Source: Branchiostoma lanceolatum
Taxonomy: Eukaryota; Chordata; Leptocardii; Amphioxiformes; Branchiostomatidae
NCBI RefSeq assembly: GCF_035083965.1
Contig: NC_089726.1
Location: 21,126,559 to 21,190,558 of the forward strand
Reading direction: 5' to 3'
Length of the DNA: 64,000 nt
Shown: piece after piece, positions 49,629 to 61,529 of the stretch
Numbering within the stretch: the stretch's first letter is position 1
Layout of the letters: each line of letters opens with the position of its first letter
Notes under the pieces: generated by a model
Databases searched by the model: none
What the model saw: only the letters and a program-made list of their open reading frames with translations
What the model was told of the DNA's origin: nothing
Position numbers and translations under genes: made by a program

Positions 49629-50176
49629 ACGTCCGATAGGACGCTGACCCCTGCAGACCAGACAAGCTCCTCTTCAACTTTGCTTACAGATATTCTAGTG
49701 ATTTGGTCTGAAGAAAAGCAGGGTTGTATCGCTTGTTGTAAGACGTTAAGTCAGAAATGTAGCGCTGCAGATAATTTTTACATACATCCTAAGTAATCAG
49801 AGCGGATCATATTTCGGAACTGTTTACATTTCGCTTTCACTGGTGTATATGCATTTAGGGTTTAAACACAAGCTCTCTCGAAAGCTCTTGAATGGATCTT
49901 TATGGCTTACGTTTCAATGCCTTGGCAAAAGATTTAATGAAATATAAAAATAACCAATCGCTGACACTCTCCTTTGTCGTTTTTATCGTCCACTTTTCTG
50001 ATTCGAAAGATAGAAGGCGGAAAGTAACCTGCAATTTTGATATGGATCGCTAGAGGCCACTTTTGCACAGTGGTGCAATAGGCCAGGTCGCGTACAGAAC
50101 ACAATAAAATACAGGCAGTTTAGTCTACAGTTGACGTTTCATAAGAACGTTCCCAACAGTTCAAAGATCCCTCGAC

Positions 50177-51580
50177 ATGAGAGATAATCCTTTCCGCAGG
50201 TCTTGTGTACGTGCTACTAAGCTACTCAAAGAATTTGCATGTGAATTGAGCACTCCCCTAGCAGATATCCTTAACGCCTCCCTGCAACAGGGTATTGTCC
50301 CCGAAGAGTGGAAACGCGCCGTCGTAATACCTGCGCCTAAAACGAAACCGCCCTCGGTCAAAGAATTGCGTCCCATATCACTGACGTCCTTGCTAGGGAA
50401 AGTCGCCGAAAGTTTTATCACTCAGTGGGCTGTTTCGGACATCAAATCTGCAATTGACCCTCAGCAGTTCGGCTGCCTTAAAGGCCGTTCTACCACCCAT
50501 TGCCTTTTAGACCTAACAAACGACTTGTTCAAGGCTTCCGACAAACCTGGCACCCTGAGCTCCCTGGTGGCAACCGACTACAGCAAGGCATTTGATCGGG
50601 TGGACCACACCGTGGCTGTCTGCCGGCTGATCGGACTGGGCTTGCGACCATCACTAGCCAAATGGATATCGGACTTCCTCGCGAACAGACAGCAGGTGGT
50701 CCGTTACCATGGAGTTTTGTCTGACAGCGTGTCAGTAACGTGCGGACTCCCACAGGGAACACTGTTAGGCCCCCTAATATTTATAGCCTATATAAACAGC
50801 GCAGCACGACAAGCCATTTCCAGGAGATGGAAGTTCGTTGACGATCTGAACTTGCTAGAAACCAGAATCGCTTCACAACCCTCGAACATCCAACAAGACT
50901 TAACAGACCTGAACACTTGGTCCCAGGAAAGTCGTATGGTCCTCCATCCTGGTAAATGTAAGGTACTCCATGTCCAGTTCAGCAGGGCTCTGCACCCCCC
51001 TCTCGCGCTCAAGATTAATGACAATGTCCTGGAACAAGTGGAGATCATGAGGATCCTTGGAGTATACCTGCAGTCGGATCTAAAATGGAATGTGCATGTC
51101 AACTTCATCTACAACAAAGCAAGCCAGCGGTTATTCCTTTTGCGTAGACTGAAGCACTTCCACACTCCGAAGGATGACCTTGTTATCGTGTACACTTCCT
51201 ACATTCGACCCGTGACTGAGTACGCAGCCCCTGTCTGGCACCCTGGTCTGACAACAGAGCTGAACAACAAGATCGAAAGAATCCAGCGCAGGGCAGTACG
51301 CATCATCCTAGGACGAGACTACACCTGCTACGCTGAAGCCTGCGCACACCTCGGCCTGCCATCCCTGCACTCCAGACGCTCGAATCTGACTCTAAAGTTT
51401 GCTAAATCTCTCATGGTGTCCGAGCAATATCGGCACCTCCTACCGCCAACAAGAGAGAACATTAGCCACCGTCAGACCCGGTCTGCGAACAATCTGGACA
51501 TGCCTAAGTGTAGAACAGAACGATATAGAACTAGCGCAGTCCCGCACATGGTTCGTGTACTTAACACGTCACTCGTCTGA
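50177..51580 (+). CDS. reverse transcriptase of a 5'-truncated LINE, open for 467 codons
   Basis: One open frame without a stop: fingers (KLLKEFACEL, LADILNASLQQGIVPEEWK), PIS motif (ELRPISLTSLLGKVAE), QFG, the first catalytic Asp region (ATDYSKAFDRVDH), CGLPQGTLLGPLIF and the active site FVDDLNLL, with valine in place of the more usual alanine. A C-terminal maturase/thumb-like part follows (LGVYLQSDLKWN, YIRPVTEYAAPVWHPG, RRAVRIILG). The endonuclease and ORF1 are absent. The ATG at 50,177 lies in host DNA (the duplicated FABP upstream segment), and the LINE starts a few codons later. The lack of lesions suggests a young insertion. Confidence 0.88.
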   Translation: MRDNPFRRSCVRATKLLKEFACELSTPLADILNASLQQGIVPEEWKRAVVIPAPKTKPPSVKELRPISLTSLLGKVAESFITQWAVSDIKSAIDPQQFGCLKGRSTTHCLLDLTNDLFKASDKPGTLSSLVATDYSKAFDRVDHTVAVCRLIGLGLRPSLAKWISDFLANRQQVVRYHGVLSDSVSVTCGLPQGTLLGPLIFIAYINSAARQAISRRWKFVDDLNLLETRIASQPSNIQQDLTDLNTWSQESRMVLHPGKCKVLHVQFSRALHPPLALKINDNVLEQVEIMRILGVYLQSDLKWNVHVNFIYNKASQRLFLLRRLKHFHTPKDDLVIVYTSYIRPVTEYAAPVWHPGLTTELNNKIERIQRRAVRIILGRDYTCYAEACAHLGLPSLHSRRSNLTLKFAKSLMVSEQYRHLLPPTRENISHRQTRSANNLDMPKCRTERYRTSAVPHMVRVLNTSLV

Positions 51581-51830
51581 ATACCGTTCGGAAGCCTCCC
51601 TTTAGGTTTTGACTATGTGTCGCTAGCATTGGTGTTTTTAAAACCCGTCTGTATATATCTATGTATTGTGCTGATTTTAAATATTCCTATGCTATAGTTC
51701 GCTTTTTTCTATTGCCAACAGTCAATCTGTGTAATATCACGTCGACATCAATTTAGCCTTCGGGCTACGACTGTGTAGTGATAAGAATTTGTCTTTCTCA
51801 ATAAAAACCATTACTACTACTACTATTAAA
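50205..51830 (+). mobile_element. 5'-truncated non-LTR retrotransposon
   Basis: Inserted into the second copy of the FABP upstream segment, since the sequence on both sides matches the continuous segment at 47,520-47,620. The 3' UTR contains ttagccttcgggctacgac and ends in an attactactactacta short repeat, a typical LINE tail. The exact 5' junction is uncertain by about 15 bases. Confidence 0.8.
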
Positions 51831-51880
51831 CTCTGCACAGCGCACACCGTACAGTCCGTACCGTCCGTTGCAACTCCGGA

Positions 51881-52559
51881 CCGTTCGCAAATTCTCAGAA
51901 AGTCTAGGATGAACATAACAACTACGAACATTGATGCCAACATTTGTTAACTAATATCGGGCCTGGCTGGTTTTAGAAAGTGTAACAGTCCATACAACCA
52001 CAGTTTTCTCCAACCTTTCACAACACACAACATGGACAGAGGGTCAAATTGCGCAGAATAACCCCTAGGACCCTACCGGCTTTGCTAATTGCTTGGTTGA
52101 TATGAGTGTATGGGAGTTATACTACTTTGCTATTAATTATGCAAATTAGGAATTCATTTGGATAATTAATATCTATCGATATTCCACTCTTTCTCAGTTA
52201 GATATGTCACGTATATGAAAATCCTATAATGGAATGCAGGGGATTAAAAACTTTCCTCATTAATTCACCTCTGTGCTGCCCGTTTAACCTCTGCACCGTA
52301 AAATACATGAGTCCACGGTAATGCAGTGCGGTTTTTCAGCTGCTCTGTTGTCCGCAACAGCAAGTGAATCAGCTGCCCTCCCCTGTCCTTGCTGCTGAGG
52401 AATTTCCAGGACGGTCTCGTGTTGAGAGGTTACTGGTTCAGGAGTTAATTCTGTCATGTCGTTGGACGTTAACCAGTTTCATTGTTATCTTCGCCGAGTA
52501 CTTGTACTCGGAGAGGATTATGTTTTCGGTTGAAAAATCTGTTGGGTGGGTCTGAATGT
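51881..52559. other. no gene recognised
   Basis: AT-rich spacer. I see no continuation of a second FABP-like gene after the duplicated upstream segment. Confidence 0.35.
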
Positions 52560-53240
52560 ATGTCAGGAGCAGAAACTCAAGAAAACTTCAATGAATCTTT
52601 ATGATTTTTGGTAGGTGTGTAGTGGTTGTGTAAAGGAAGGTCAAGTTTGAAAATGGTTTACCTTGCGTTATTCAATAGTACTGCAGTGGACTTAGCATTT
52701 TTTGTGTTTGTATGTAGGCAAAAAAAGTGACGGAAACGTTGATGGATCTTCATGATTTTTTGCAGGTGTGTAGATGTTGTAAAAACGGAGGTCAAGTAAA
52801 GAAATGGTTCTCCTGGCACTTTCCGTCGGTACTGCAGCGGGCTTTGTGTGGATGTGAATTTTCTTGTGGACAACATAACTCAAGAAGCTGTTGATGGATC
52901 CTTATGATATTTAGTGGATGGGTAGGATTTACCGAAAGGAAGGTCACGTTCGATAATGGGCCTTCTAGCGGGTACCAAAGGTACTGCAGCAGAGCTTCAA
53001 AATTTAGGGGCATATTTTCTGAAAGTGCTATGGTCATTATTTTTGTGTGGTAGATAGTTCATGCCACAGAAAGTAAGTTCTGTAAATTTTGGCCCCCTAG
53101 CGGCTTGTTAAGAACCGCAGTGGGTGTTTTTGTTTTGACATTCGAACATGAATAACTTGAGAATGGGTCGACAGATCGTCGTGATGTTTGGTATGTAGAG
53201 AGCTCCGATGGTGCTTTACATAATCAATGACTAATCATGC
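52560..53240. repeat. diverged tandem repeat of ~130-160-bp units
   Basis: About four degenerate units, each with a run like aactcaaga..ttgatggatc, cttatgattttt, aggtgtgta and ggaaggtca, and closing with a tactgcag word. No intact reading frame. This type of decayed repeat is common in invertebrate genomes (memory, not searched). Confidence 0.6.
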
Positions 53241-53375
53241 AAATAAGGAGCTAATTTGCATAATAAGTAAGGAAAGTTTGTTAACCCACTGCCTTTCAAT
53301 GGGAGATGGGACAGTGTCAGGTCATGTAAACAGATAGCCTTGCATAAACGTACATGTAGGTCAAATAAATAAACT

Positions 53376-53515
53376 ATTCTCCAAGCAGAGGTGTGGGTCC
53401 TGCTGGTTTTTGACGCGTTCAGTTTAAGCATTTTTGTTCAACACGGTTGGCGACATAACGAAATAGGGACAAAATAGAAAGCCTGACTAGAAACACCTAA
53501 AAACGTGCCAGAATT
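53376..53515. mobile_element. diverged relative of the 31,114 hairpin MITE
   Basis: Starts tCTCCAAGCAGAG, then gctggtttttgacg, and later contains acacctaaaaacgtgcca, matching both arms of the 31,114-31,310 element with many changes. Confidence 0.6.
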
Positions 53516-54248
53516 TATTCTATTCATATGTATTGACTGTACTATTTCATCATCACTTTCAACTTTCAACACTGCCATATCGAACCTTTGTGGCCCATAT
53601 AATATCAACATACTCATATCTTTTCATGACCAGTTATAACATATATCAGCACACTCTACACATATACTAGTCCTGTACCACCAAATGATTTTTAACCCTA
53701 TCTTAACTGGACTCATTCGCCCAATCATAACGTCCAAATGGTATGGTGCATGATCAAATTTGCAGGGGGTCATTGGCACGTAAATATAAATCACCTTGAT
53801 TATTTGGCGAAGATAATGTGTTTGTGGAACTCTAGTTCTGTATAAAAAAGAGGTATGACTAAGGATTATATTTATGACGTTCTGCATTGCTCTTGAGAAC
53901 CAGCTTTTGCAAAATACACCTCGACATTTGGACATGACCAAATATGGACGATGACTGGTAATACACGATAGCTGGTCACGTTACGTTAGTACTAATGAAA
54001 ACAGATGGTAACTTCCGTCTTACAAAACATGCCAAACTGTAGCAAAGAAGTGTTAGAACACCAAATTGCAAAGAGAGAAACTATCTGCCATGTTGCAGAA
54101 TTCGTACATAATTTGTGTATGTTTACGCAGGTAATATATACGACACATATACGATTGTCCAAATAATGTAGGACAATTGTCACATAAGTCACTATTATTA
54201 GTTTACGAAATTATTACCCTTCAAACGTGGGAAATCTGGGCCCGTCAC
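53516..54248. other. no gene recognised
   Basis: AT-rich; no splice-linked exon, RNA gene or repeat recognised. Confidence 0.35.
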
Positions 54249-55339
54249 TGTAACGTTGGGTAACATAAATTCGGGATTTTTCCGATAATGGTTGACTGAA
54301 ATCAATCTAGCAGAACAATAAACCATCCTTTTTTTCTATTATTCTGTCAGTTTCATGTACTATCTTTGCACTAATCATATATATGGTAGATTTTGTCTCT
54401 AGTCGTGCTGACACCATAATATTTCAACTTGAAACTACCGTCCGCCGCACGCACAATGACAGTGTTGTCGGACAGGGGGGCACATTAATTCGGGAGAGAA
54501 GATTCGTCTTGAACATCTTACCGCTAATCACATTTTATACAGCAGCTATTCGTTCCATCCTTGGCTTGAGGAGAGTGCTATGGATATAGACGTGTCCAAG
54601 TAAAAAAAATACACGAAAAAACGGCCTCACCGCACACATCAGGCCTTTGCTAACATCCCGTTTGTTGAGTGGGTTGAACGTCACTCAAAGTCCGCGATCC
54701 CCACCGTCATGGCAACGTGTACATTATTCATGGCAAGTTAGCTGGATGCCGTAGCAATGGTTATACTACTATGTCCATGTGTTCCTTGTTGTGTTAGGAG
54801 CAAACTTTGAGGAAAATATCGTCTTCAGTCCACTATCACACGCAACATTTAGACAAAAAAGTGTTCCTCACAAACCTTTTGTCGTCTGCTTGACGACATG
54901 ATTCTGGGTAACAATATGGCGGCGGGAAAATACACGTGCCGTAGGTTGTAGCAACAAAGAGGAGTTTTGATGATTGATCACACTTAGAATCCAGTTGCAG
55001 GTTAGCAAAAGAGATTGTAATAAGTTGTCTTGTAAATAATTGTGTTTAGCAGGCAGGAGATGTGACATTTGTCTTATAAACCAGCGAACAACCGTGCAGT
55101 GTGAGTCTCCCACGAAGCCCACAGATTCTGTCAATAAGGGACGGAGAGTTTTTGACGTCGCCAACTTCTAATGCATGGTTATCGAAGCTTTTCAGGCAGT
55201 GTTCTGAATGTGTTAGTCTGTCAAGTTTGCATTTCTAGTGGTATTACTGATGTTGCATCTAGCACATATCCCTAAATACCCCGTTTTCGAAAAATCCCGA
55301 ATTTAAGTACCCCACGAATTTATGTTACCCAACGTTACA
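54249..55339. mobile_element. 1.1-kb element with ~24-bp terminal inverted repeats
   Basis: Left end TGTAACGTTGGGTAACATAA and the exact inverse at the right end (55,320-55,339). Just inside, gggatttttcc and its inverse recur, with a 17-bp insertion on the right. Taking the ends as GTAACG..CGTTAC leaves a candidate 3-bp duplication ACT on both sides. The interior has only short open frames (one of 98 codons on the minus strand at 54,868-55,164), none like a transposase. Confidence 0.75.
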
Positions 55340-56369
55340 CTTCCGCTTCCACTCAGGCTACACCACCACCGCAGCACAACCGAGAATGGCATTGACAAGG
55401 TAGCGTGGTTCTTTTTGCAAAACTATGGTGACCCCAGAGATGCACAGAACCGTAAGAATAATCTTGTACTCTAATCGCCATGCTGGTGAAAAGCACTTCG
55501 CAAAAAGCTTGGATGTTCTTTTACGGCAAACACGCAATGAGTTCGTCTGAGGAAGAATGAGCAAGAGTCGACGTATGTTATGAAGTGGTCCAACATGTTT
55601 AAGTCAGTACAGTGGGTGGAATAGCCCATTCTTATCCTAAAGGAGGAATAGGTATCCTTATCTAAAAACTCTAAAATGACGAATCACTTTTTCTTAACCT
55701 TCCTGCACACGAATAAGTACAAGCACGTAATCAAAAATCATGTCAAATTCGTGACTGGAAAAACATTCTGATCAAGTATCGTCTGCGCTGCTTTCGGAAA
55801 AATGAACTCGTCCAATTAGCCTTAGCACTTTTCTCAAGACATATGAAACAATAGAATTACCCAAAACTCCTGCAGTGAGATGAAAGTCAATGCTTCTTTA
55901 TTGCTTATGAATGGCCTTAATATTTTTAGATCTTATTTAGGTCTTGTTTAAAACAAAGTTTAACCTAAATTCAGAGACCAATCCTTACTTCGTCCAAGCC
56001 CATCAGGTAATTGTGATGTTGTTTTTTTTGGGTCTAAACAAATCAAGCATAGCAAATAATCCGTGACGGTACTGCAACCTTGAAACTTCAGACAGTTCTA
56101 AGGCTGCTGTTTCGCCACGAATCGCTAGTCGGCGCTTCAGTACCATGAGTAAAACGAAACGGAGGTTCGCCAGGCCTCCTTCCGTTTAATGACTCACCAA
56201 CTCCCGACAAAAGGATTTGGACTATCGCAAACCGGGATATGTCACTACATACAGACGTACCTAATGCTGCCCAAACTAACGTTCCAAGCAGATGTTGGGG
56301 TAGAGGATCAACTTGGTTCGATTGACAGTCATGGCTCAACTTAGTCCTCAGAAAATCATTTACATCTCG
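55340..56369. other. no gene recognised
   Basis: Short open frames on the minus strand (55,358-55,564 and 56,088-56,339) lack splice context and family signatures. Confidence 0.35.
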
Positions 56370-58070
56370 TCACTTTTGAGAATGTGCAGCGTTTATATTT
56401 CGCACAATGGTCTTCCTAGCCTCTAACCACGCAATGGTGTTGAAATACTGAAAGAGAGGTACAAAACATTTGAATTTGCCGCACTGTTAGTTCTTGCACT
56501 TGAAACGCGGGTGGGGGTTGGTACTTGATTCCCTATTGACACTTTGGGATAAAAAGGCTTGACCTGATGTGACATGGGGAATTTTGTATGAAACTACTTC
56601 ACAAACCTGGGCAACTGTTTTCTTTAATTGAAAAGTGGACGCGATTTAGCCTTAAAAGGCAAATATGAGCACGATCTAGATGCCTCCTTTGTATTCATTT
56701 AGTCATACTTACCTAAAGGTTATCGTATTTACATGTAACTCAGTCTGACATTTGATATTGGTGTGTTCAGGTCCAAATAATGTTTTCGAACCGTCGGGTT
56801 ATGCCCTCTATTCATGTTGACATTCAAAACTTTTGGTGGATTAGTTTAATCAAGGCAGTCAATCAAACCATTTAGATACCCCCCCCCCCCCAAACTCTGC
56901 TTGAAGATTAAGCTCCAGCGGCCTTAGATACTTTTGCAATGACGACAATGCAAAACAATCAGACCGGTTCTGCGTCACACCAGGTGAAACCTAATTATTC
57001 CCAATAGCCAATAGGAATCATGCCCCCCCCCCCTTTAATGTGTCAAACGTGTTGTTCACATCGCTAGTTTCTTCTTCTTCTCTCCCATAGCTTAGTCAGC
57101 CGTCGGGGCAGCATTGCTTTCACTAAAGGCACTACACTGCTAGCGGTCTTCTGCCAGTCTGTTCACCTGGTTGGCTGAATGACCCGTCCACTCCTCTAGA
57201 TCGATAGTTTGCAGAATCATAAAACAAAAATACCTCAGCGTTATTGTTATCATCATCATTATGCTCCTCTAGAATCAACTATCCCGATACTCAAACGTGA
57301 GGCAAGTCCTTCTCCACGTCATAATAGTCCTAATATAATCTTAATGGCGTTTAATTACCTTCATCTACATTGTATAACGTTGATATTTTCCCTTGGATCT
57401 ACAATATTATAATGATAACGTTTCTAGAATGAAATTGCATCCTTATTTCCACCTATGAAATCAACCAGAGCAACAAAAAATTCTCTTACAGATTCAACTC
57501 GTTGATATTCTATTAAACATTTCATCATGTTACGTTGATGCATAGTAGCATCTACCAGGCAGTGTATTTGGATGCTGTATAAAAGGTATTCTTCTCCAAG
57601 TAAAACAGCAGAGCATCTTGGTTTTGAAGGTAAACTAGTTTTATTAATACAACGTCAATATCAGATGGAGCACAGTTGTGACAAGATTGTTTCACAGTCA
57701 GTCAGAACTTTTCGTTTACCCTCCTTCGTTATTATCATGTTTCTAACTCTGATTCCTGCCATACAGTATTGAAATATTCAAGTTGAATTGTTACAGAATT
57801 GAAACCTATTGTGATAATGTCCTTGTATACGTATTACGTTGTGGTAAGTACAAAACAGGTACAACTGTATTTCATTTCCCTTAAGCATTCAACTCCCAAA
57901 GGTCTAACCAGACAGCTAGTTATTTCAACAATGGATGCATGCTAGCACTTTGCTGTGGATATATTGACAGGCGGGGCCATATGTATTGCAGATATATTCA
58001 ATCTATGAAGAAAAAATCATATATGTCTTAACTATTGACATATAGATTAAGAACTGCTATAAAAAAGAGC
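56370..58070. repeat. segment duplicated at 61,500-64,000
   Basis: Ordered matches include agccttaaaaggcaaatatg, tcctttgtattca, gtgttcaggtccaaataatg, tgttttcgaaccgtc, aacgtcaatatcagatgg, gtttaccctcctt and acagtattgaaatattcaag. The copies are clearly diverged. The part at 56,393-56,490 is inverted relative to 62,265-62,375. The other copy covers the region upstream of the gene at 58,604-61,484, so a related gene may once have stood to the left of this copy. Confidence 0.7.
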
Positions 58071-58603
58071 AAGTTGAGAGTAGTTTTCCACACCTAGTGA
58101 ATCACAGCATTTCGTATACATAATGTGATCAAAGCGCCCTTTTATCAACTAGAAACAAGTTATTTCATTATGCTATTCTATTCATTCCACCCCTGGGCAA
58201 CCTGCGCCCTCATTGCAGAATTCTTGAACTTTTTAGCTTTCTTCCATTAAAAATGGCCTTTCATTCATATAACAGAAGCATTAAGCAGTGGGGTTACACA
58301 TGTTTGGTTCCGTTGTTCTATTTTCTAAGCTCGAAAATATTTTACAATTTGCTATATTTCTCAGATGAGGACTCGTTCAGTGCATAGAATTGATTGAAAG
58401 TCGGCAATTTTGTCCGATCGCGATCTATATACTAGCACAGAATGACCCATGCCAACTATGTTATATTCCATTCAGGAAATATTTTCTGTCTAATAAAGAT
58501 AGTAGTTACAATTGATCATAAATCAAAAAGCTTAAAATGCCATCTCCATGCAGCATTAACTTCTAATGCAGAGCTCAGCTGAGCATCGTGACGTCACTAA
58601 TCT
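58071..58603. other. 3' flank of the gene at 58,604
   Basis: No gene recognised; no clear AATAAA on the minus strand close to the stop codon. Confidence 0.3.
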
Positions 58604-61484
58604 CTAGTCGTCACAGGTCTTGATGAAGATGGCCATGACGTCAGCTATTCCCACATTTGCCCGATCTGAAAAGGACAACAATGGAAAGACATTAGGATTT
58701 TGAATTTGACTCTGATTTCCAGGATCAAATTTTCTGCAGATCTTTTAGCCTTTTCCAGGATGGATGAAAAAGTTTCGAGCACATTTTACATTGTCATTGA
58801 GCCCACCAACAACGTTCAACTTCAACCATAACTAAAAGTACCCCCAGATGACCCCGCGAGGGGCAAAGTAGGGGGAGGAGGTCCCAGGCTAAGGCGGGCA
58901 GGCCTCCAGCCTGGCGCGGAACGACTCAACTGTGGGAGCCGTCACTACCGTGCCAGGCGGGCTACTCCACTGGGGGATGGTGCGGGGGATGTATGAATAT
59001 CTGTATGTATTGGTTCTAACATTGATTGATTGAAATTTGAGAGTATGGCGTTAATACAATTCAATGTGACACGCAATACTGGGTATATTCACCTCGCTCG
59101 AAATTGACGTTGATGTGCAGCTTGGAAAACAGGATACGCGGGTTGCCGGAGTTCCTCCTCTCCCACAAACAGGCGTTAGAGTGCCCGTCAAGAACGACCA
59201 GCCAACCGCGGTCAGCTGGGCAGCCTCCGTAGTTCCGGTTGATGTAGAATCGCCTGATTAACAAATAGAACTCATTTGATCTTGATTCCCTTGAATGAAT
59301 ATGAAATTATGTGACAAATAAAAAAAAATAGTACGTTCAATTCTTTTTCAATGGAAACACTTGGATAATGTAATAACATCTTCGTGCAGACTAATTGTAG
59401 CATCTCTTGTTTATCAATAGGATTACAACAATTAGTTAGCCGACTTGAGGCATACTGCGTCAAGGAGCCACATTCGTCTGCAGCTGGAAGATCAAGCTGC
59501 CAATTTTCATCCCTATCGGCTGTCGCGCCAAAAATCTGCTTCGTCTGATTTTGCTCATGGTGTAGTGCGCGTGCGTGGAGTTAGGGTCTGAGTTAGGGCT
59601 TCGTTTAGGGTTAGGGTTAAGACGATGGAGATTGGGGTCCCTAGCGCCACCATTCCTCACAGAATCCACTTAAATTTCAGCTTGAAAACAACCACGGGGG
59701 CTGTTCCTGGGCAAATATTTGGCAGGGGCAGAAACTTGACAATGGGCCTACCCAATTTAGAAAGGATTTCGGGCTCAAAATTCTAAATCATAGTTTAGGT
59801 GCCCTTTCTTTGAAATGTGTGATATTTTTTGTCTGATACGCTCACCTGTTGACACGACTCGAGCTTGAGTATCGCACTGAGTGTCCTGGGATTGAAAAGT
59901 AGTTGGTGGGTGCGGTCTTCAGGTCAGTCCAAGGTGAAGAAATAAGGCGGCTCTTGGAGAACCAGTTGTCCTTGTTACTCCCCATCCCGTTAAAAACGAG
60001 GTCACGGATTTCCATTTTTGGGCTGAACGTGTACAGGGACAGCTTCACCTGTCAGTAACAACATATACACGTGTCAGTTACTTTAGGGGGGTGCAAGTGT
60101 TGGTCCTGCAAACACAAACGCTTAAAGTGGTAAGGCCCTATTTTCTACAAATGATCGATCGACTAAAAATCAGTGGTGAACGAACCCCTGATCAAAGAGA
60201 TAATTGTCCAATTTTTAGCACTCTACGGTCTCTCAACGGCATTCAGCAGTCTTTCAACGGTCTCTAAACGAACTCTTAGCGACCATTTCTATCTTAAATC
60301 TCAACTTGCACTGATGCTAGATATAAGGGGAATCTTTCTCATAATACATTCGGGAATATATCTTTTAAGTTAAAAGTTAAGCTAATAGTCAGTTTTATAC
60401 CAGAGAGTTGGCGTTGTCAATAAATTAGTAGTGTTCAACCTTTCCTTTACCGAGAAAATGGCCGAGGGTCGACTAAAAACAATTGTGCACTGTTTTATAT
60501 AATTGGAATATGCCTGAAGCGTTGCTGCGTAGAGTATAGATAGATAGTGATCTGTGGGGTCTGCTTTGTATTCAGCCATGTGGGTACGTAACGCAAAGTG
60601 AAGATTAGATCTAAAACCTTGCTTACAATCTCAGTGTGTACGTGTTTTATCTAAGGAGCAAATCAAATCTCATATCTCCTAAAATGGGCACAGAATAGCA
60701 GAGGGTTTGGGGATGCATTTTCGGCGATAAAAACAAAGACTCAATTCAAAACGTGAACACACAATGTTATTCGTCACGTTAAAGCAAAGGTTGCAAGTTA
60801 AGCGAAGGTTAAGATTTTTTTAAACACCAGATCGATAGCGTTTTCTAAATATCTGTTGTTACCTTCTTAATGTTCAGTGATTCCCAGATTCCGACGTCCC
60901 TGCTTTTGTAGTGGCCAATCGGAGCCAGCCTTAGATCTTCGGGCAGGTTGGAGGGGGTGAAGCCGGAACTCCAGAGAGGATAGCTGTCCGCACCCGCTTT
61001 GGCCTGGACCTTAAACACCAGTTTCCAGTCACATGCTGTGCAGAAACAGACAAACGTTAATCTTAGTATCGATTCGTAAAAATACCACCCATTATGCTCT
61101 AACAAATACTTCCTCTATATGCCCTAAAAAGATATAAATTTAAAAAAAAACAACTACACTCTCTACCCTCAAATTCACATCGTTTAAGAAAAGAATAAAC
61201 TCTTTGCCGGAAATGAAGACATTTCAGGGCCTTTACAAAGCTGATAATGTGTCTAACACGAAAATATGCCAATCAACTTGTTAATGTAGAGCATTCTATT
61301 TTCGTGCGAGGGCTGTTCAGACCCTGAGACTTGAAAAATGTTAACGTCTAACAATGAGCTCAACAAAAACACCTTATCCATATCTTCCAACAATATGAAA
61401 TGTTTCCCCACCTTCCTGCGCATTCATTTGCTGGCAGCAGAGGAAAAGAACCATAAGCACAATCGTCTGCACCCGGCTCGCCAT
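58604..61484 (-). CDS. secreted single-domain extracellular protein, family not named
   Basis: Five exons on the minus strand: 61,484-61,412, 61,035-60,863, 60,048-59,846, 59,253-59,093 and 58,665-58,604, with matching phases (1, 0, 2, 1); 223 residues. Exon 1 is a signal peptide (hydrophobic core TIVLMVLFLCC, cleavage probably near AQEA). The mature protein is one domain of about 195 residues: it opens ACDWKLVFKVQ, then SYPLWSSG, GHYKSRDVGIWESLNIKKV, LVFNGMGSNKDNWFS, RLISSPWTDLKT, NYFSIPG, RFYINRNYGGCPADRGWLV, CLWERR and ends ADVMAIFI. I have seen this pattern in uncharacterised secreted proteins of lancelets and cnidarians, but I cannot give it a name, ligand or activity. Four mature cysteines could form two disulphides. 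A 120-bp tandem repeat lies just upstream of the ATG. Confidence 0.85.
59578..59625 (+). repeat. degenerate TTAGGG-like run
   Basis: gagttagggtctgagttagg, then gcttcg and tttagggttagggttaag: five TTAGGG words in about 48 bases within an intron. Resembles the metazoan telomere repeat but is too short and irregular to be a clear interstitial telomere. Confidence 0.5.
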
Positions 61485-61529
61485 GCTGCTGAAAAGTGAC
61501 GCACTAGGGGTCGAGTTGTCTCCCTTAAT

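Noticed and set aside
59578..59625. Interstitial telomere
   Set aside because: Only five irregular TTAGGG words; probably chance or a decayed repeat within an intron.
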